The position numbers and the translations under genes were made by a program. 64,000 bases of DNA, taken from positions 3,968,001-4,032,000 of the forward strand of contig NZ_CP102826.1 in the NCBI RefSeq assembly GCF_025643595.1, written 5' to 3'. The DNA is from Saccharopolyspora rosea (GTDB lineage: Bacteria > Actinomycetota > Actinomycetes > Mycobacteriales > Pseudonocardiaceae). Numbering within the stretch: position 1 is the first letter of the stretch; each line of letters starts with the position of its first letter. The notes under the pieces are model-generated. The model had not been told where the DNA came from and searched no databases. It saw nothing but the letters and a program-made list of their open reading frames with translations. Positions 1 through 8,783 of the stretch are shown in pieces.

Positions 1-1
1 C

Positions 2-700
2 GACCACAGGTTCCTGGACGCGCGGATCGTCGCGGTGGACGACGTCAACCCGGAGATGCGCGAGATCCGGTTGCGCGGCCCCGCACTCGCCCGGCTGTCG
101 AGCAAACCCGGAGCGCACCTGCCGGTGGAGGTCCCGGTTCCCGGGCAGCAGCCCGTCCTGCGGACGTACTCGGTGTGGCGGCACAGCCCGGCGGACGCCT
201 CGTTGACGCTGCGCGTCGCCGTGCACCGGCCGGGCGGGCCGGGCAGTCGCTGGGCCACCGCGGCCGCCGCGGGCGACCGCATCCGGCTCGGCGTGCCGCG
301 CAACCGGATCGTGCTCGACCCGCGAGCCGCCTACCACGTGTTCGTCGGCGAGGAGACCGGCGCGGTACCGCTGCTGGCGATGCTCGCCGCGCTGCCCGCG
401 GACGCCGAGGTGTTCGGCGTCCTCGAAACCACCGGCCCGGACCAGGAGATGTCCCCGCCCTCGGGAGCCAGGTCGCTGCACTGGGTGCACCGCGGGCGCG
501 CCCCCGCGGCGGGCTCGACGGTCCTGCTGCGCGGGGTGCGCGAACTCGACCTGCCCCGGCGGCCCGGCGTCGCCTACGTCGCCGGGGAGGCCAGAACCTG
601 CCAGGCCGTCGTCCGCCACCTCGTCCGCGACCGCGGCTGGCCGCGCCCGGCGGTGAAGGTGCAGACGCACTGGACCCCGGGCAAGACCGGCCTGCTCTGA
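2..700 (+). CDS. Siderophore-interacting FAD-binding protein, 5' partial
   Basis: Cytoplasmic flavin-dependent reductase of the siderophore-interacting (SIP) family; known members use FAD and NAD(P)H to reduce ferric siderophores and release iron. The frame is open from base 2, and the first visible residues (VAVDDVNPEMREIRL) already match the start of the FAD-binding barrel, so the real start lies left of the window; a GTG at 35 is only the first in-window start codon. The RTYS motif is the FAD-binding RxY[ST] signature. The second half (VAGEARTCQAVV, then W-x-P-G near the end) is the usual C-terminal nucleotide-binding domain. It converges on the cluster genes across a repeat element and has no obvious link to them, so I read it as the left flank. 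Confidence 0.85.
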   Translation, partial: DHRFLDARIVAVDDVNPEMREIRLRGPALARLSSKPGAHLPVEVPVPGQQPVLRTYSVWRHSPADASLTLRVAVHRPGGPGSRWATAAAAGDRIRLGVPRNRIVLDPRAAYHVFVGEETGAVPLLAMLAALPADAEVFGVLETTGPDQEMSPPSGARSLHWVHRGRAPAAGSTVLLRGVRELDLPRRPGVAYVAGEARTCQAVVRHLVRDRGWPRPAVKVQTHWTPGKTGLL

Positions 701-703
701 GTT

Positions 704-1036
704 CAGAGCCTGTCTTGGACTCGTTTTGCGAGGCGGTGCCGGTAGCGGAACCTCAGCGGCCGTCTCGGCTGTGGGAGCCCCTCCTGATGTATGCCCAATA
801 CACGGCGTCGGGGCTGTCCTCGCGAGCCGACCGCTGAGAACCCGCGGCGGTGCCAGCTGCGAGACCACTCACCGAAAGAGAAAGCGGCTGTCGCCGCTTG
901 CCACACCCCTTCCGGGAGCAGGTTCAAAGACAGGCACTCAGCGGCCCGCCCGTCACCCGCCCCCAACGAGGCGCTGACGCGCCACAGCCACGCCAGCACC
1001 GCCTCGCACAACGAGTTCGAAGGCGGGCTCTGAGAG
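704..1036. repeat. Dispersed repeat with inverted ends, copy A (composite)
   Basis: This copy fills the space between two convergent genes. The left end (AGAGCCTGTCTTGGACTCG then GCGAGGCGGTGC) is repeated in inverted form at the right end (GCACCGCCTCGC then CGAGTTCGAAGGCGGGCTCT). Inside, near 915-945, is another end-like stretch (GGTTCAAAGACAGGCACT), so it looks like one element nested in another. The shared core GGCGGTGCCGG...GGAACCTCAGCGG and the stretch CTCACCGAAAGAGAAAGCGG recur in copies E and F. The short ORFs across it have no protein-like features. Confidence 0.75.
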
Positions 1037-1048
1037 TTCGACGACTCG

Positions 1049-1888
1049 TCACGACGCGCGTTCGGCCACCGCCACGAGATAGCCGAACTCGGGGATGCCG
1101 ATCAGGTCGCCCGGGTCGAACTGGTCGACCATCTCCGCACCGAACCGCTCGTCGAGGTCTCCCTTGCGCTGCCGGATGCCCTGCGACATCAACGCGAAGG
1201 TGCGGGGCATCGTCTCCCGGCTGATGTCGAGCTGCTCGTGGAACAGCAGACCGGCCTCCTCGAACAGCCGGGGATACCCGTCCGGGCCGACCATCGGGCT
1301 CATCATGAAGTCGCGGAAGTACTCCTCGACCACCGGCCGCTTCTCGGCCGGGATCGGGGCCCGCTGGTAGAAGTCGGTGAGCACGAGCCGACCGCCCGGA
1401 CGCAGCACGCGGGCCATGTTCTCCAGAGCCGCGCCCCGGTCCGGCACGTGGCACAGCGATTCCAGCGCCCACACCGCGTCGAACGACGCGTCGCCGAACG
1501 GCAGGTCGAGCACGTCGGCCAACCGGAACGCGACCCGCTCGGCCATCCCCTGCGCCCGGGCCAGCCCCGTGGCGCGGTCCACCTGCTCGGAGCTGACGGT
1601 GATGCCGACGACCTCCGCACCGGTCGCGGCGGCCAACCGCACCGCGGGTGCCCCCACCCCGCAGCCCACGTCGAGCACGCGGTGCCCGCTCGTGACGCGC
1701 AACCGGTCGGCCATCCGGTCGGTGAAGCGGTGCGTCGCCGCCTGCAACGTGTCGTCCGGGTCGACGACGTCGGGGTCTTCCCAGTACCCGAAGTGGAGGT
1801 TGTCGCCGAGCGCGGCATCGCCGAGATCGGTGAAGCGGTCGTACAGCCGGCCGACCTCGCCGGGGTCGGGCAGTTCCACTCGCAGCAT
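1049..1888 (-). CDS. SAM-dependent methyltransferase, MitM/MitN-like
   Basis: Class I SAM-dependent methyltransferase of 279 residues. Motif I (VLDVGCGVGAP) is near residues 71-81, followed by an acidic end of strand 2 region (VVGITVSSEQ), the ADVLDLPF motif and the conserved ESLCHVPDR and VLRPGGRLVLTDF blocks. It is clearly a paralogue of the protein at 10196-11044; both share the GIT.S..QV, RGMA/QGMA and LES/IES-CHVPDR patterns. Two such enzymes in a mitosane cluster fit the known pair that O-methylates C9a and N-methylates the aziridine (MitM, MitN), but I cannot say which is which. It is the last gene of a minus-strand run, 10 bases behind the aminotransferase, and ends at repeat copy A. 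Confidence 0.85.
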   Translation of the reverse strand: MLRVELPDPGEVGRLYDRFTDLGDAALGDNLHFGYWEDPDVVDPDDTLQAATHRFTDRMADRLRVTSGHRVLDVGCGVGAPAVRLAAATGAEVVGITVSSEQVDRATGLARAQGMAERVAFRLADVLDLPFGDASFDAVWALESLCHVPDRGAALENMARVLRPGGRLVLTDFYQRAPIPAEKRPVVEEYFRDFMMSPMVGPDGYPRLFEEAGLLFHEQLDISRETMPRTFALMSQGIRQRKGDLDERFGAEMVDQFDPGDLIGIPEFGYLVAVAERAS

Positions 1889-1898
1889 GGTTCCTCCG

Positions 1899-3023
1899 TC
1901 ACGATCCGATGATGTCGCGAAGGCAGGACGCGACCCGGTCCACGTCCTGGTCGTCGAGTCCCTGGTGCAGCGGCAGGCAGAGCGTTTCGTCGGCCGCGGC
2001 GTCGGACTTCGGCAGTCGGCAGTCGACCCCGTAGACCTCCACCCGGTGCAGCGGCCCGTAGCGGTAGCTGGCCGGGATCCCGGCCTCGTGCAACCGGCGC
2101 GCGACGTCGTCCCGGACGTCCCGGTGCACCTTCACCCAGTACAGGTAGTGCGACGATTCGTGGCCGGCCGGGACCGGTGGGGGCAGGCGCACGCCGTCGA
2201 GGTCGCGCAGCCGTTCGTCGTAGCGGGCGGCGAGTTCCTTCCGGCGCGCGACGAACTCCGGCAGCCGGCGCAGCTGGACCGAGCCGATAGCGGCGGTCAG
2301 GTCGTTGCCGAGCAGCCTCCTGGCGATCTCGCGCTGCTCGAACGCCCACGTCTTCCACGGCGGGGGCGTGAAACCGTCGGCGGGTTGCGCCAGCCCGTGG
2401 TAGGAGAGCCGCCGGGCGCGGCGGGCGAGCTCGGGGTCGCGGACGCGGAGCATCCCGCCGTCCCCGGTCACCAGCGTCTTCATGGTGTCGAAGCTCCACA
2501 CCGCCATGTCGCCGAACGTCCCGGCCGCGCGTCCGGCGGCCCGGGAGGCGACCGCGCAGGACGCGTCCTCGACCAGTGCGAGCCCCCGCCGCGCGCACAG
2601 CTCGGCGATCTCCGCGATGTGGCCGGGGTGGCCGCCGTAGTGCAGCACGAGGACCGCCTTGGTGCGGGGTGTGATGGCCTGCTCGACATCCGCCGCCGCC
2701 GGGTTCAGCGTCCACGGGTCCACTTCGCAGAAGACCGGGCGGGCGCCGCAGGACAGGGTCGCGTTGGGCCCGGAGTTGAAGCTGATCGCGGGCATCACGA
2801 CCTCGTCGCCCTCGCCCAGGCCGAGCAGTTCGAACGCCAGGAAGGTGCCCGCGGTGGCGGAGTTGAGGAACAGCACCTGTTCCGGTGGCACTCCGAGGTG
2901 CTCGGCGAACTCGGCCTCGAACGCGCCCGACCGGGGCCCGTAGCCGACCCACCCGCTGTCGAAGACGTCGGCGACCGCGTCGAGTTCTTCCTTCCCCAAC
3001 CGCGGCCGGGTGAAATCAATCAT
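1899..3023 (-). CDS. DegT/DnrJ/EryC1-family PLP aminotransferase
   Basis: PLP-dependent aminotransferase of 374 residues, type I fold. The Schiff-base lysine is K182 in SFDTMKTLVTGDGG and the pyridine-nitrogen aspartate is D153 in VEDAS. I chose the ATG at 3023 (MIDFTRPRLG) because GAGGAG lies just upstream; the longer frame to 3056 has no such site. Family members transaminate keto-sugars or cyclitols. This is a different branch from the AHBA synthase at 35869-37029. Its substrate is unclear: it could supply an amino sugar for the glycosyltransferase at 15781, or an amino group of the core. It lies in the minus-strand run with the hydroxylase and the carbamoyltransferase. Confidence 0.88.
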   Translation of the reverse strand: MIDFTRPRLGKEELDAVADVFDSGWVGYGPRSGAFEAEFAEHLGVPPEQVLFLNSATAGTFLAFELLGLGEGDEVVMPAISFNSGPNATLSCGARPVFCEVDPWTLNPAAADVEQAITPRTKAVLVLHYGGHPGHIAEIAELCARRGLALVEDASCAVASRAAGRAAGTFGDMAVWSFDTMKTLVTGDGGMLRVRDPELARRARRLSYHGLAQPADGFTPPPWKTWAFEQREIARRLLGNDLTAAIGSVQLRRLPEFVARRKELAARYDERLRDLDGVRLPPPVPAGHESSHYLYWVKVHRDVRDDVARRLHEAGIPASYRYGPLHRVEVYGVDCRLPKSDAAADETLCLPLHQGLDDQDVDRVASCLRDIIGS

Positions 3024-3080
3024 CGGATCTCCTCGGGACGCGAGGATCCCGGCCACGACGGCGGAATCCTCTGTGGACTG

Positions 3081-4700
3081 TCACTGGTGGACCGCTGGGA
3101 CGCCCGATGCGGACAGGGCCGCGCGCACGGCCGCGGCGAGCGCGTCGCACCGGGGCGGCCCGGGGCCGGTGCGCCGCCAGGCGACGAAACCGTCCGGCCG
3201 GACCAGGACCACGCCCCGGGACGCCGGTCCGCACCAGTCCGCCGGCTCCAGCCGGTAACCGGCCACCGGCACGCCCAGCGCCCGGCGCACCCGCGTCGCC
3301 GCCGCCAACCACCCCGGATCGGCCGAGAACACGGCGAAGCCACCGCCCGGCGCGTCGAGCGTGGTGGTCGCCGCCCCGGCCCGCGTCCACGCGGTCGCGT
3401 GCGGGACCCGGCTCCCGGGTTCGCCGGAGAGGTCGAACACCGGTGGGAGCGGCCCTTCGAACGAGCCGCCCAGCACCGCCGTGGACCGGTACCGGTAGCC
3501 CATGATCAGCGTGCGCGGATCGCAGGGGCGCGCACCGCCGAGCCGTTCCGGCGGCACCCCGTCGAGCAGCAGCGCCTGTTCCGCGGTGGCGGCCGCCACC
3601 GGGCGGCGCTCCGCGTCGTAGGTGTCCAGCAGGTCCTCGCCCGCCCGGCCGGCGAGCACGGCTGCCAGCTTCCACGCCAGGTTGTGCGCGTCCTGGAAGC
3701 CCACATTGGACCCGTAACCGCCGGAGGGCGGGTGCAGGTGGGCCGCGTCCCCGGCGAGGAACACCGGTCCCCGCCGGTACCTCCCGGCGACCCGGTGCTC
3801 GGCCGTCCACCGGAAGGTGCGGTCGAGCCGCACGTCGACGGTGTCGTCGCCGACGGCGGCGCGGGCCAGTTGGAGGCACCGGGCGTCGGTGAACTCGACC
3901 GCGCGGTCCGGGTCGCGGTCGACGGCCGCGGCCCACCGGTGCGGGTCGTTGAGCCGCATGACGGCCCCGTGGAAACCCGGATTCCCGATCATCGCCATGA
4001 AGAACCGGTGCCCGGCGACGAGGCGGTCCAGATCGGCGCGGAACAGGATCGTCAGGCGGTGCCCGGTCACCCCGAGACCGGTGTACGGGATGCCGAGACG
4101 CCTGCCGACGGTCCCCCGGGCCCCGTCGGCCGCCACCACGTAGCGCGCGGTGACGGTGCGCACCCGACCGGACCGTCCACAGCGGACCGACGCGGTGGCG
4201 CTGGTGCGCGTCACCGCAAGCTCGACCAGTTCGTGCCCGAAGCGGATGTCGGCGCCGAGCCGTGCGGCGGCGTCGCGCAGGATCGGCTCCAGCCTGTCCT
4301 GCCCGCACCAGTACGGCGGGCACGGCCCCGGCACGGCCAGTTCCTCCTCGCCGGTCTCCAGGACCGCGCCGTGCCGGATCTCGGCGAGGGAACGGACGTC
4401 GTAGACGGTGCGCGGCAGCGTGCGGTCGGACTCGGCGCGGGGATCGTCGGCCGGCACGACCTCGAAGCCCGCCGCGCGGATGCGCCGCTGCAGGCCCGCC
4501 TCCCGGAACAGTTCCATGGTGCGGCGGGTGACGTGGGTGGCCCGGGGCAGCGGCGACGTCGTGGCGCGCCGCTCCACCAGCAGCACGCGAACCCCGTGGC
4601 GCGCCAGGAACAACGCCGCGGCCAGTCCCACCGGTCCGCCACCGACCACGAGCACCGGTACCTCCTCGGGCAGCGGCCCGCGCTCCGCCGTCGCCGTCAT
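3081..4700 (-). CDS. FAD-dependent aromatic hydroxylase (class A monooxygenase)
   Basis: Flavoprotein monooxygenase of 539 residues in the PHBH/RdmE/TcmG group, which hydroxylates phenols using NAD(P)H and oxygen. The dinucleotide-binding GGGPVGLAAALFLARHG is near residue 18, the DG motif (VVAADGARGTVGR) is in the middle, and the GD motif GDAAHLHPPSGGYGSN follows; the last 140 residues match the thioredoxin-like C-terminal domain. The ATG at 4700 overlaps the stop of the carbamoyltransferase by four bases, so the two genes are translationally coupled. In a mitosane pathway a ring hydroxylation ahead of 7-O-methylation is the natural role; mitomycin clusters are known to carry a hydroxylase of this kind (MmcT, from memory). 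Confidence 0.9.
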   Translation of the reverse strand: MTATAERGPLPEEVPVLVVGGGPVGLAAALFLARHGVRVLLVERRATTSPLPRATHVTRRTMELFREAGLQRRIRAAGFEVVPADDPRAESDRTLPRTVYDVRSLAEIRHGAVLETGEEELAVPGPCPPYWCGQDRLEPILRDAAARLGADIRFGHELVELAVTRTSATASVRCGRSGRVRTVTARYVVAADGARGTVGRRLGIPYTGLGVTGHRLTILFRADLDRLVAGHRFFMAMIGNPGFHGAVMRLNDPHRWAAAVDRDPDRAVEFTDARCLQLARAAVGDDTVDVRLDRTFRWTAEHRVAGRYRRGPVFLAGDAAHLHPPSGGYGSNVGFQDAHNLAWKLAAVLAGRAGEDLLDTYDAERRPVAAATAEQALLLDGVPPERLGGARPCDPRTLIMGYRYRSTAVLGGSFEGPLPPVFDLSGEPGSRVPHATAWTRAGAATTTLDAPGGGFAVFSADPGWLAAATRVRRALGVPVAGYRLEPADWCGPASRGVVLVRPDGFVAWRRTGPGPPRCDALAAAVRAALSASGVPAVHQ

Positions 4701-6337
4701 GCCTTGCTGACCAGCCGGTTTCCCAGCACGAGGTGGTCGAGGTCCATCGCGGCGAACGCGTCGAGGGCGTCCTCCGGCGTCTCCACGATCGGCCGCCCCG
4801 CCACGTTGAAGGACGTGTTGAGCAGGACCGGGCACCCGGTCAACGCCTCGAACTCGCCGAGCAGGTCGTACACCGGCGGGTTCTGCGGTCGTTCGAGCGT
4901 CTGCAGGCGCGCCGTGCCGTCCACGTGGGTGACCGCCGGGATCTCGTCCGGTCTGGTCACCTCGGCCACGATCAGCATGAACGGGGACGGCTGGGCGAGC
5001 GCGAAGTAGTCCTCGGCCCGTTCGGCCCGGATCACCGGTGCGTAGGGGCGGAACCACTCGCGGTGCTTGACGTCGTCGTTGAGGTGGGCACGCATCGCCG
5101 CCGGGAACGGCGCGGCGAGGATGCTGCGGTGCCCCAGCGCGCGGGGCCCGAACTCCGAGCCGCCGTCGTACCAGCCGACGGTCCTGCCCTCGGCGAGCAG
5201 TTCGGCGACCCGGCCGATCAGGTCGACGCCGGTGCGCACGGCCAGTCCGCTGGCGGCGAGCGCGGCTTCGATCCGCTGCTCGGAGTACACCGGCCCCAGA
5301 TAGGCGTCGCGCAGCACCGGCAGCTCGTCCAGCGGCAGGCCCGCGAGCCGGTGCAGCCCGTAGTAGGCGCAGCCGAGGCTGATGCCGTTGTCCCCGGCCG
5401 CCGGGACCACGAACAGCCGCTCGAAGGGCGTCTCGCGCAGCACCCGCCCGTTGGCCACGCTGTTGAGCCCCACACCTCCGGCGATGCACAGGTCCGGCAG
5501 GCCGGTGCGCGCGTGCAGCGCGTTCGCGCAGTGCACCATCGCCGCGCCCAGCACCTCCTGCACCGCGTACGCCAGTGCGGCGCGGTCCTCGAACGAACCG
5601 GACTCCACCAGCCGTTCGAACACGTGCGAGACCTTGGCCGCCGAGATCCGCACCTCGCCGTCGGGCAGCAGCTCCACCAGCTCCGCCACCTCGGGCACGA
5701 AGCGGTCGTCCCCGTAGGGCGCCAGGCCCATCGTCTTGCCGTCCTCGCTGACCGGGTGCGGCGTCGTCGGTCCGGTGTGCGCGAAGTCGAGCGCCAGCGT
5801 GGCCGCGCGGTAGAAGTGGCCCAGCGAGTTGTCGGTCTCCCCCGGCTGGTAGTAGGCGCTCTCCGAGTCGCCGTCGACCACGTGCCGCCCGGTCACCCGG
5901 TGCAGCGGCAGGATTCCGGAGGAGTCGGCCACGAAGCCGGTGATGGTCTCGACCTCGCGGACCCCGCCGCCGGTCTTGCTCCCCTCGACGAGGCTGCCGG
6001 AGTTGTCGGCGACGAGCACCGCCGCGCGGGGCAGACCGGAGGCGCCGAACGCGCTGTAGGCGTGCGCGAGGTGGTGGTCGATGACCGCCACCCGCCTGCG
6101 GAACGAGTGGTAGAACGTGCGGGGCACCAGGTCGCACGCGACCACGTGCTCCACCTGTTCGGGTGCGGCGCCCAGCTGGTCGAGCACCGCCCGTCGGCTG
6201 CGCCCGGCGAGCAGGTCCGCGCCGAGCCCGTACTTGCGCCCCACCACGCGTTCCTCGTCCACGGCGACCAGCCGGCGGCCGTCGGTGGCGCAGGAGGACC
6301 AGTCGTGCCCCGAGCCGCCCAGCCCCAGTACCGTCAT
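4697..6337 (-). CDS. O-carbamoyltransferase (NodU/CmcH family)
   Basis: Carbamoyltransferase of 546 residues that transfers the carbamoyl group of carbamoyl phosphate, via carbamoyl-AMP, to a hydroxyl group. The N-terminal Kae1-like ATP-binding domain starts at once (VLGLGGSGHDWSS), with the metal-binding IDHHLAHAYSAF near residues 95-106 and IAGGVGLNSVANG near 290. The C-terminal domain begins around RTVGWYDGGSEFGPRALGHR, a family hallmark. Full length for the family. Mitomycins carry a 10-carbamate, so this is the obvious candidate for that step. Its start is followed upstream by repeat copy B, and its end overlaps the hydroxylase start (ATGA). Confidence 0.92.
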   Translation of the reverse strand: MTVLGLGGSGHDWSSCATDGRRLVAVDEERVVGRKYGLGADLLAGRSRRAVLDQLGAAPEQVEHVVACDLVPRTFYHSFRRRVAVIDHHLAHAYSAFGASGLPRAAVLVADNSGSLVEGSKTGGGVREVETITGFVADSSGILPLHRVTGRHVVDGDSESAYYQPGETDNSLGHFYRAATLALDFAHTGPTTPHPVSEDGKTMGLAPYGDDRFVPEVAELVELLPDGEVRISAAKVSHVFERLVESGSFEDRAALAYAVQEVLGAAMVHCANALHARTGLPDLCIAGGVGLNSVANGRVLRETPFERLFVVPAAGDNGISLGCAYYGLHRLAGLPLDELPVLRDAYLGPVYSEQRIEAALAASGLAVRTGVDLIGRVAELLAEGRTVGWYDGGSEFGPRALGHRSILAAPFPAAMRAHLNDDVKHREWFRPYAPVIRAERAEDYFALAQPSPFMLIVAEVTRPDEIPAVTHVDGTARLQTLERPQNPPVYDLLGEFEALTGCPVLLNTSFNVAGRPIVETPEDALDAFAAMDLDHLVLGNRLVSKA

Positions 6338-6356
6338 CAGTTCTCCCCTCCGGCTC

Positions 6357-6466
6357 AGTGCCTGCCTGTGAACTCGTCGTGCGTGGCGGTGCCGGCCGCT
6401 CGCCGGAAGCGCGAGCGGCTACCTCGCCGTGCCCCTTCCGGAGCGGGGTTCGAAGGCGGGCGCTCA
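6357..6466. repeat. Dispersed repeat with inverted ends, copy B (short)
   Basis: The 126 bases between the carbamoyltransferase start and the mmcR stop are mostly one short repeat copy. The left end reads GTGCCTGCCTGTGAACTCGT and the right end CGGGGTTCGAAGGCGGGCGC, imperfect inverted copies of each other. The GGCGGTGCCGG core is present. An inner stem (CCGCTCGC...GCGAGCGG) could fold. The right edge reaches the stop codon of mmcR (6464-6466). Confidence 0.6.
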
Positions 6467-7504
6467 GGCCCGCCGGTACTCGACGATCCGTTGCGGGCCG
6501 GGGCCGACCGCGACCGAGTGGTGCTGCCGCAGTCCCGCTTTCTCGGCGAGCGCCGTCATCTCGGCCTCGGACCGCTCGACCCCGCCGACGAGGACCAGCA
6601 GGAGCATGTCGACGCACAGCGACGAGGCGGTGGCGTCCTCGTCGAGCAGGTTGTCGATGACCAGCAGCCGCGACTGCTCGCCCATCCGGGCCGCGACGCG
6701 GTGCAGCACGCGGACGACGTCGTCGTCACCCCAGTCGTGCAGCACGTGCTTGATGACGTAGGTGTCCGCACCTTCCGGGATGGTGTCGAAGAAATCGCCG
6801 GGAACCAGGTCGCAGCGGTCCACCACGCCGCGTTCGGTGAGCAGCCGGCGGGCCTGCTCCAGGGTGTTCGGCCGCTCCAGGATCACGCCCCGGACGTGTT
6901 CGTGGCGCTCCAGGATCGCCGCGACGAGGCTGCCGCGCCCACCGCCGATGTCCACCACGGTGCGGCTCGCGGAGAAGTCGTGGACCTCGGGCACCAGGGT
7001 GCTCTCCACCAGCGACACCGCGTCCATGGCCGCGGCGAACAGCTCGCGGGCCTCCGGGTCGTCGTGGGTCTTCGTCCAGAACGACACGCCGTTGGCGTGC
7101 TCGAAGGCGTCCCGGCCGGTGCGGATGCTGTGGCCGAGGCGCTCCCACGCGCGCCAGTGCCAGTGCGCCGCCTGGAAACGCGCGTCGGTGGCCACCGGGC
7201 TCGCCGGGTCGAACCGCAGCACCTCGGACAGCTCGGACTGGCCGAACAGGTCGTCGCGCCGCAGGTCGGTGAACACGCCCGTGCTCGCCAGCAAGCGCAA
7301 CAGCCGGCGCAGGCTCGGGGCGTGCGCTCCGGTCTCGTCGGCGAGTTCCGCCGCCGTGCGCGGACCGCCGGCGAGCAGTTCGGGCAGGCCCAGCTCGACG
7401 GCGACGTGGATGGCCCTGGCCTTCCACGCGCCCTGGAGCATCTCGTCGACGGTCTTCTCCGCTGCTGCCCGCGATGCTGCGGACGGGGTGTGCTCGGCTG
7501 CCAC
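6464..7504 (-). CDS. mmcR: Mitomycin 7-O-methyltransferase homologue (MmcR)
   Basis: SAM-dependent O-methyltransferase of 346 residues with an N-terminal winged-helix dimerisation domain and a C-terminal Rossmann domain. Many stretches match what I remember of Streptomyces lavendulae MmcR, the mitomycin 7-O-methyltransferase: ILQGAWKARAIHVAVELG-type start, WHWRAWE, DIGGGRGSL, the catalytic-histidine motif KHVLHDW, and LLLLVLVGG-ERSE. I set the start at GTG 7504 because GGAGG lies seven bases upstream; the frame extends to 7561 without another good site. It heads the minus-strand run and is divergent from the resistance gene mrd. This gene is one of the strongest single pieces of evidence for a mitosane product. 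Confidence 0.93.
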   Translation of the reverse strand: MAAEHTPSAASRAAAEKTVDEMLQGAWKARAIHVAVELGLPELLAGGPRTAAELADETGAHAPSLRRLLRLLASTGVFTDLRRDDLFGQSELSEVLRFDPASPVATDARFQAAHWHWRAWERLGHSIRTGRDAFEHANGVSFWTKTHDDPEARELFAAAMDAVSLVESTLVPEVHDFSASRTVVDIGGGRGSLVAAILERHEHVRGVILERPNTLEQARRLLTERGVVDRCDLVPGDFFDTIPEGADTYVIKHVLHDWGDDDVVRVLHRVAARMGEQSRLLVIDNLLDEDATASSLCVDMLLLVLVGGVERSEAEMTALAEKAGLRQHHSVAVGPGPQRIVEYRRA

Positions 7505-7845
7505 CGTGGAACCTCCGGGTCGTCGGACGGCCACCGGGGAAGGCACCACTCCGGCAGCCACGGGGGAACGCGGACGACATCGACCGGCCGTCCGGTGCGC
7601 AAAAGCGTGAAAAGGGAATTCGGCGCCGTGGATTTCCGCGCCGCAAAGGAAAAGCGGATCGACGGCAACGATAGGCGGGGGTTGCGCAGCCCGTCAACGA
7701 ACGGTCGCGGAGCAGAGCCGGGAATGCCGCGCGGCGCGTTCGCCCTCCCCCGGAGGGCCTGCACGCTTCGTGGTCGATAGTGTGCGCGTCGTGGTGTCAC
7801 CTCCGGGCACCGCGGTTGCTGTCGCTCACGAGAAAGGAGCGGGTA
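7505..7845. promoter_or_regulatory. Divergent intergenic region between mmcR and mrd
   Basis: A 341-base gap between two divergent genes, so it must hold promoters for both. It contains an A-rich patch (about 7600-7660: GCAAAAGCGTGAAAAGGG and GCAAAGGAAAAGCGG) that is unusual for this GC-rich DNA. AAAGGAG before 7846 is the mrd ribosome binding site. I could not identify reliable -35/-10 boxes or an operator. Confidence 0.45.
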
Positions 7846-8238
7846 ATGAAACCCGAGATCGCGCTCTTCGGCATCGTCACCCAGGACATGGCGGCCTCGC
7901 TGGCCTTCTACCGCAGGCTCGGCCTCGACATCCCGGCCGATGCGGACGACCAGCCGCACGTGGAGACCACGCTGCCCGGCGGGCTCACCCTCGCCTGGGA
8001 CACCGCGGAGACGATCCGCAGCTTCGATCCGGGCTGGACGGCGCCCACCGGCGGCAACCGGTTCGCCATCGCCTTCCGCCTGCCCGACGCCGCCTCCGTG
8101 GACCGCCTCTACGCGGAACTCGTGCAGGAGGGCTACAAGGGGCACGTCGAACCGTGGAACGCCGTGTGGGGCCAGCGCTACGCGCTCGTCGACGACCCCG
8201 ACGGCAACGTGGTCGACCTCTTCGCCCCGCTGTCCTGA
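7846..8238 (+). CDS. mrd: Mitomycin-binding resistance protein homologue (Mrd), VOC family
   Basis: Small vicinal-oxygen-chelate (glyoxalase/bleomycin-resistance fold) protein of 130 residues. The sequence follows Mrd of the mitomycin producer closely as I remember it: AWDT.ET.RSFDP.W.APTGG.RFAIAF in the middle and PWNAVWGQRYA..DPDGNVVDLFAPL at the end. Mrd is a cytoplasmic dimer that sequesters mitomycin and protects the producer. I chose ATG 7846, with AAAGGAG eight bases upstream, over the longer frame from 7780. It is the first plus-strand gene, divergent from mmcR, and is followed by a strong hairpin. An ordinary VOC enzyme is the alternative, but the match and the neighbourhood argue for drug binding. 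Confidence 0.9.
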   Translation: MKPEIALFGIVTQDMAASLAFYRRLGLDIPADADDQPHVETTLPGGLTLAWDTAETIRSFDPGWTAPTGGNRFAIAFRLPDAASVDRLYAELVQEGYKGHVEPWNAVWGQRYALVDDPDGNVVDLFAPLS

Positions 8239-8247
8239 TCCCCGCCG

Positions 8248-8278
8248 GCGGCGGGTCCGGGCACGGCGGGCCCGCCGC
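8248..8278 (+). terminator. Hairpin terminator-like element after mrd
   Basis: Twelve-base stem, GCGGCGGGTCCG at 8248-8259 pairing with CGGGCCCGCCGC at 8267-8278 (one G-T pair), with a seven-base loop. It starts nine bases after the mrd stop. There is no U tract, which is usual for actinomycete terminators. Confidence 0.6.
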
Positions 8279-8371
8279 GTTCGGTGCACCGCGCGTCGCG
8301 GGCGTGCGCGACGTCGCGAACTCCGGGAAGTTCTCTGGATTCCGCCGCACCGCGCCCATACCGTGAATGCC

Positions 8372-8782
8372 ATGTGGGCGCAGACGAGAACGCGCGAACC
8401 GCGACGCGCAATCGTCCCGGTTCCCGCCGGGACCCGACTCGACGAACTGTCCGATCGCGTTTCCTTCATTGTCCGTGAATCGTCCTCCGACGAGCTCGCG
8501 CACCCCGGTCAGCCCGATTCCCCCGACGCCGCGGCGATGTTGCGCGCGGCGGTCGCGGGAGGTTGCGTGGCGGGCCCGTGGCGCAACGGTTTTCCGACCT
8601 ACGCCTGGCACCGCAGCGGCGACTCCGTCGTCGAATTCCGGCTCGTCGGCGGGTCTTCCGGTGAATACACCGGATATCCGCTGCACCCCAGCGAATGGCC
8701 GCCAGGAGTTGACGAGATTCCGCCCGTCCTCCCCGCCGGAACCGGCCCCCGCCCCGCAGCAGTGACCGCCGATGGGAGTTGA
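8372..8782 (+). CDS. Hypothetical protein, 136 aa
   Basis: I do not recognise this protein. It starts at ATG 8372 (MWAQTRTREPRRAIVPV), has a polar first half, then a compact conserved-looking part (WRNGFPTYAWHRSGDSVVEF, LVGGSSGEYTGYPLHPSEWP) with several aromatic residues, and a proline-rich tail. There is no signal peptide or membrane segment. No clear Shine-Dalgarno was seen, so the start is uncertain. It ends one base before the ATG of the next gene, so the two are probably co-transcribed and may act together. Confidence 0.6.
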   Translation: MWAQTRTREPRRAIVPVPAGTRLDELSDRVSFIVRESSSDELAHPGQPDSPDAAAMLRAAVAGGCVAGPWRNGFPTYAWHRSGDSVVEFRLVGGSSGEYTGYPLHPSEWPPGVDEIPPVLPAGTGPRPAAVTADGS

Positions 8783-8783
8783 C

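Noticed and set aside
703..1033. Several short ORFs between the first two genes
   Set aside because: They fall in repeat copy A, which recurs elsewhere without keeping any frame.
1899..3023. A second AHBA synthase
   Set aside because: It is a DegT-family enzyme but lacks the RifK-specific blocks (WWR-GG, HAHGARW, QNGKLMTAGEGG) seen at 35869-37029.
1377..5009. A 1210-codon open frame on the plus strand
   Set aside because: It lies opposite the methyltransferase, aminotransferase, hydroxylase and carbamoyltransferase genes, has low-complexity Arg/Pro/Gly/Val composition and no domain; it is a GC-bias shadow. The long frames at 3081-6617 (upstream of 4700), 4733-7780 and 10085-12598 are rejected for the same reason.
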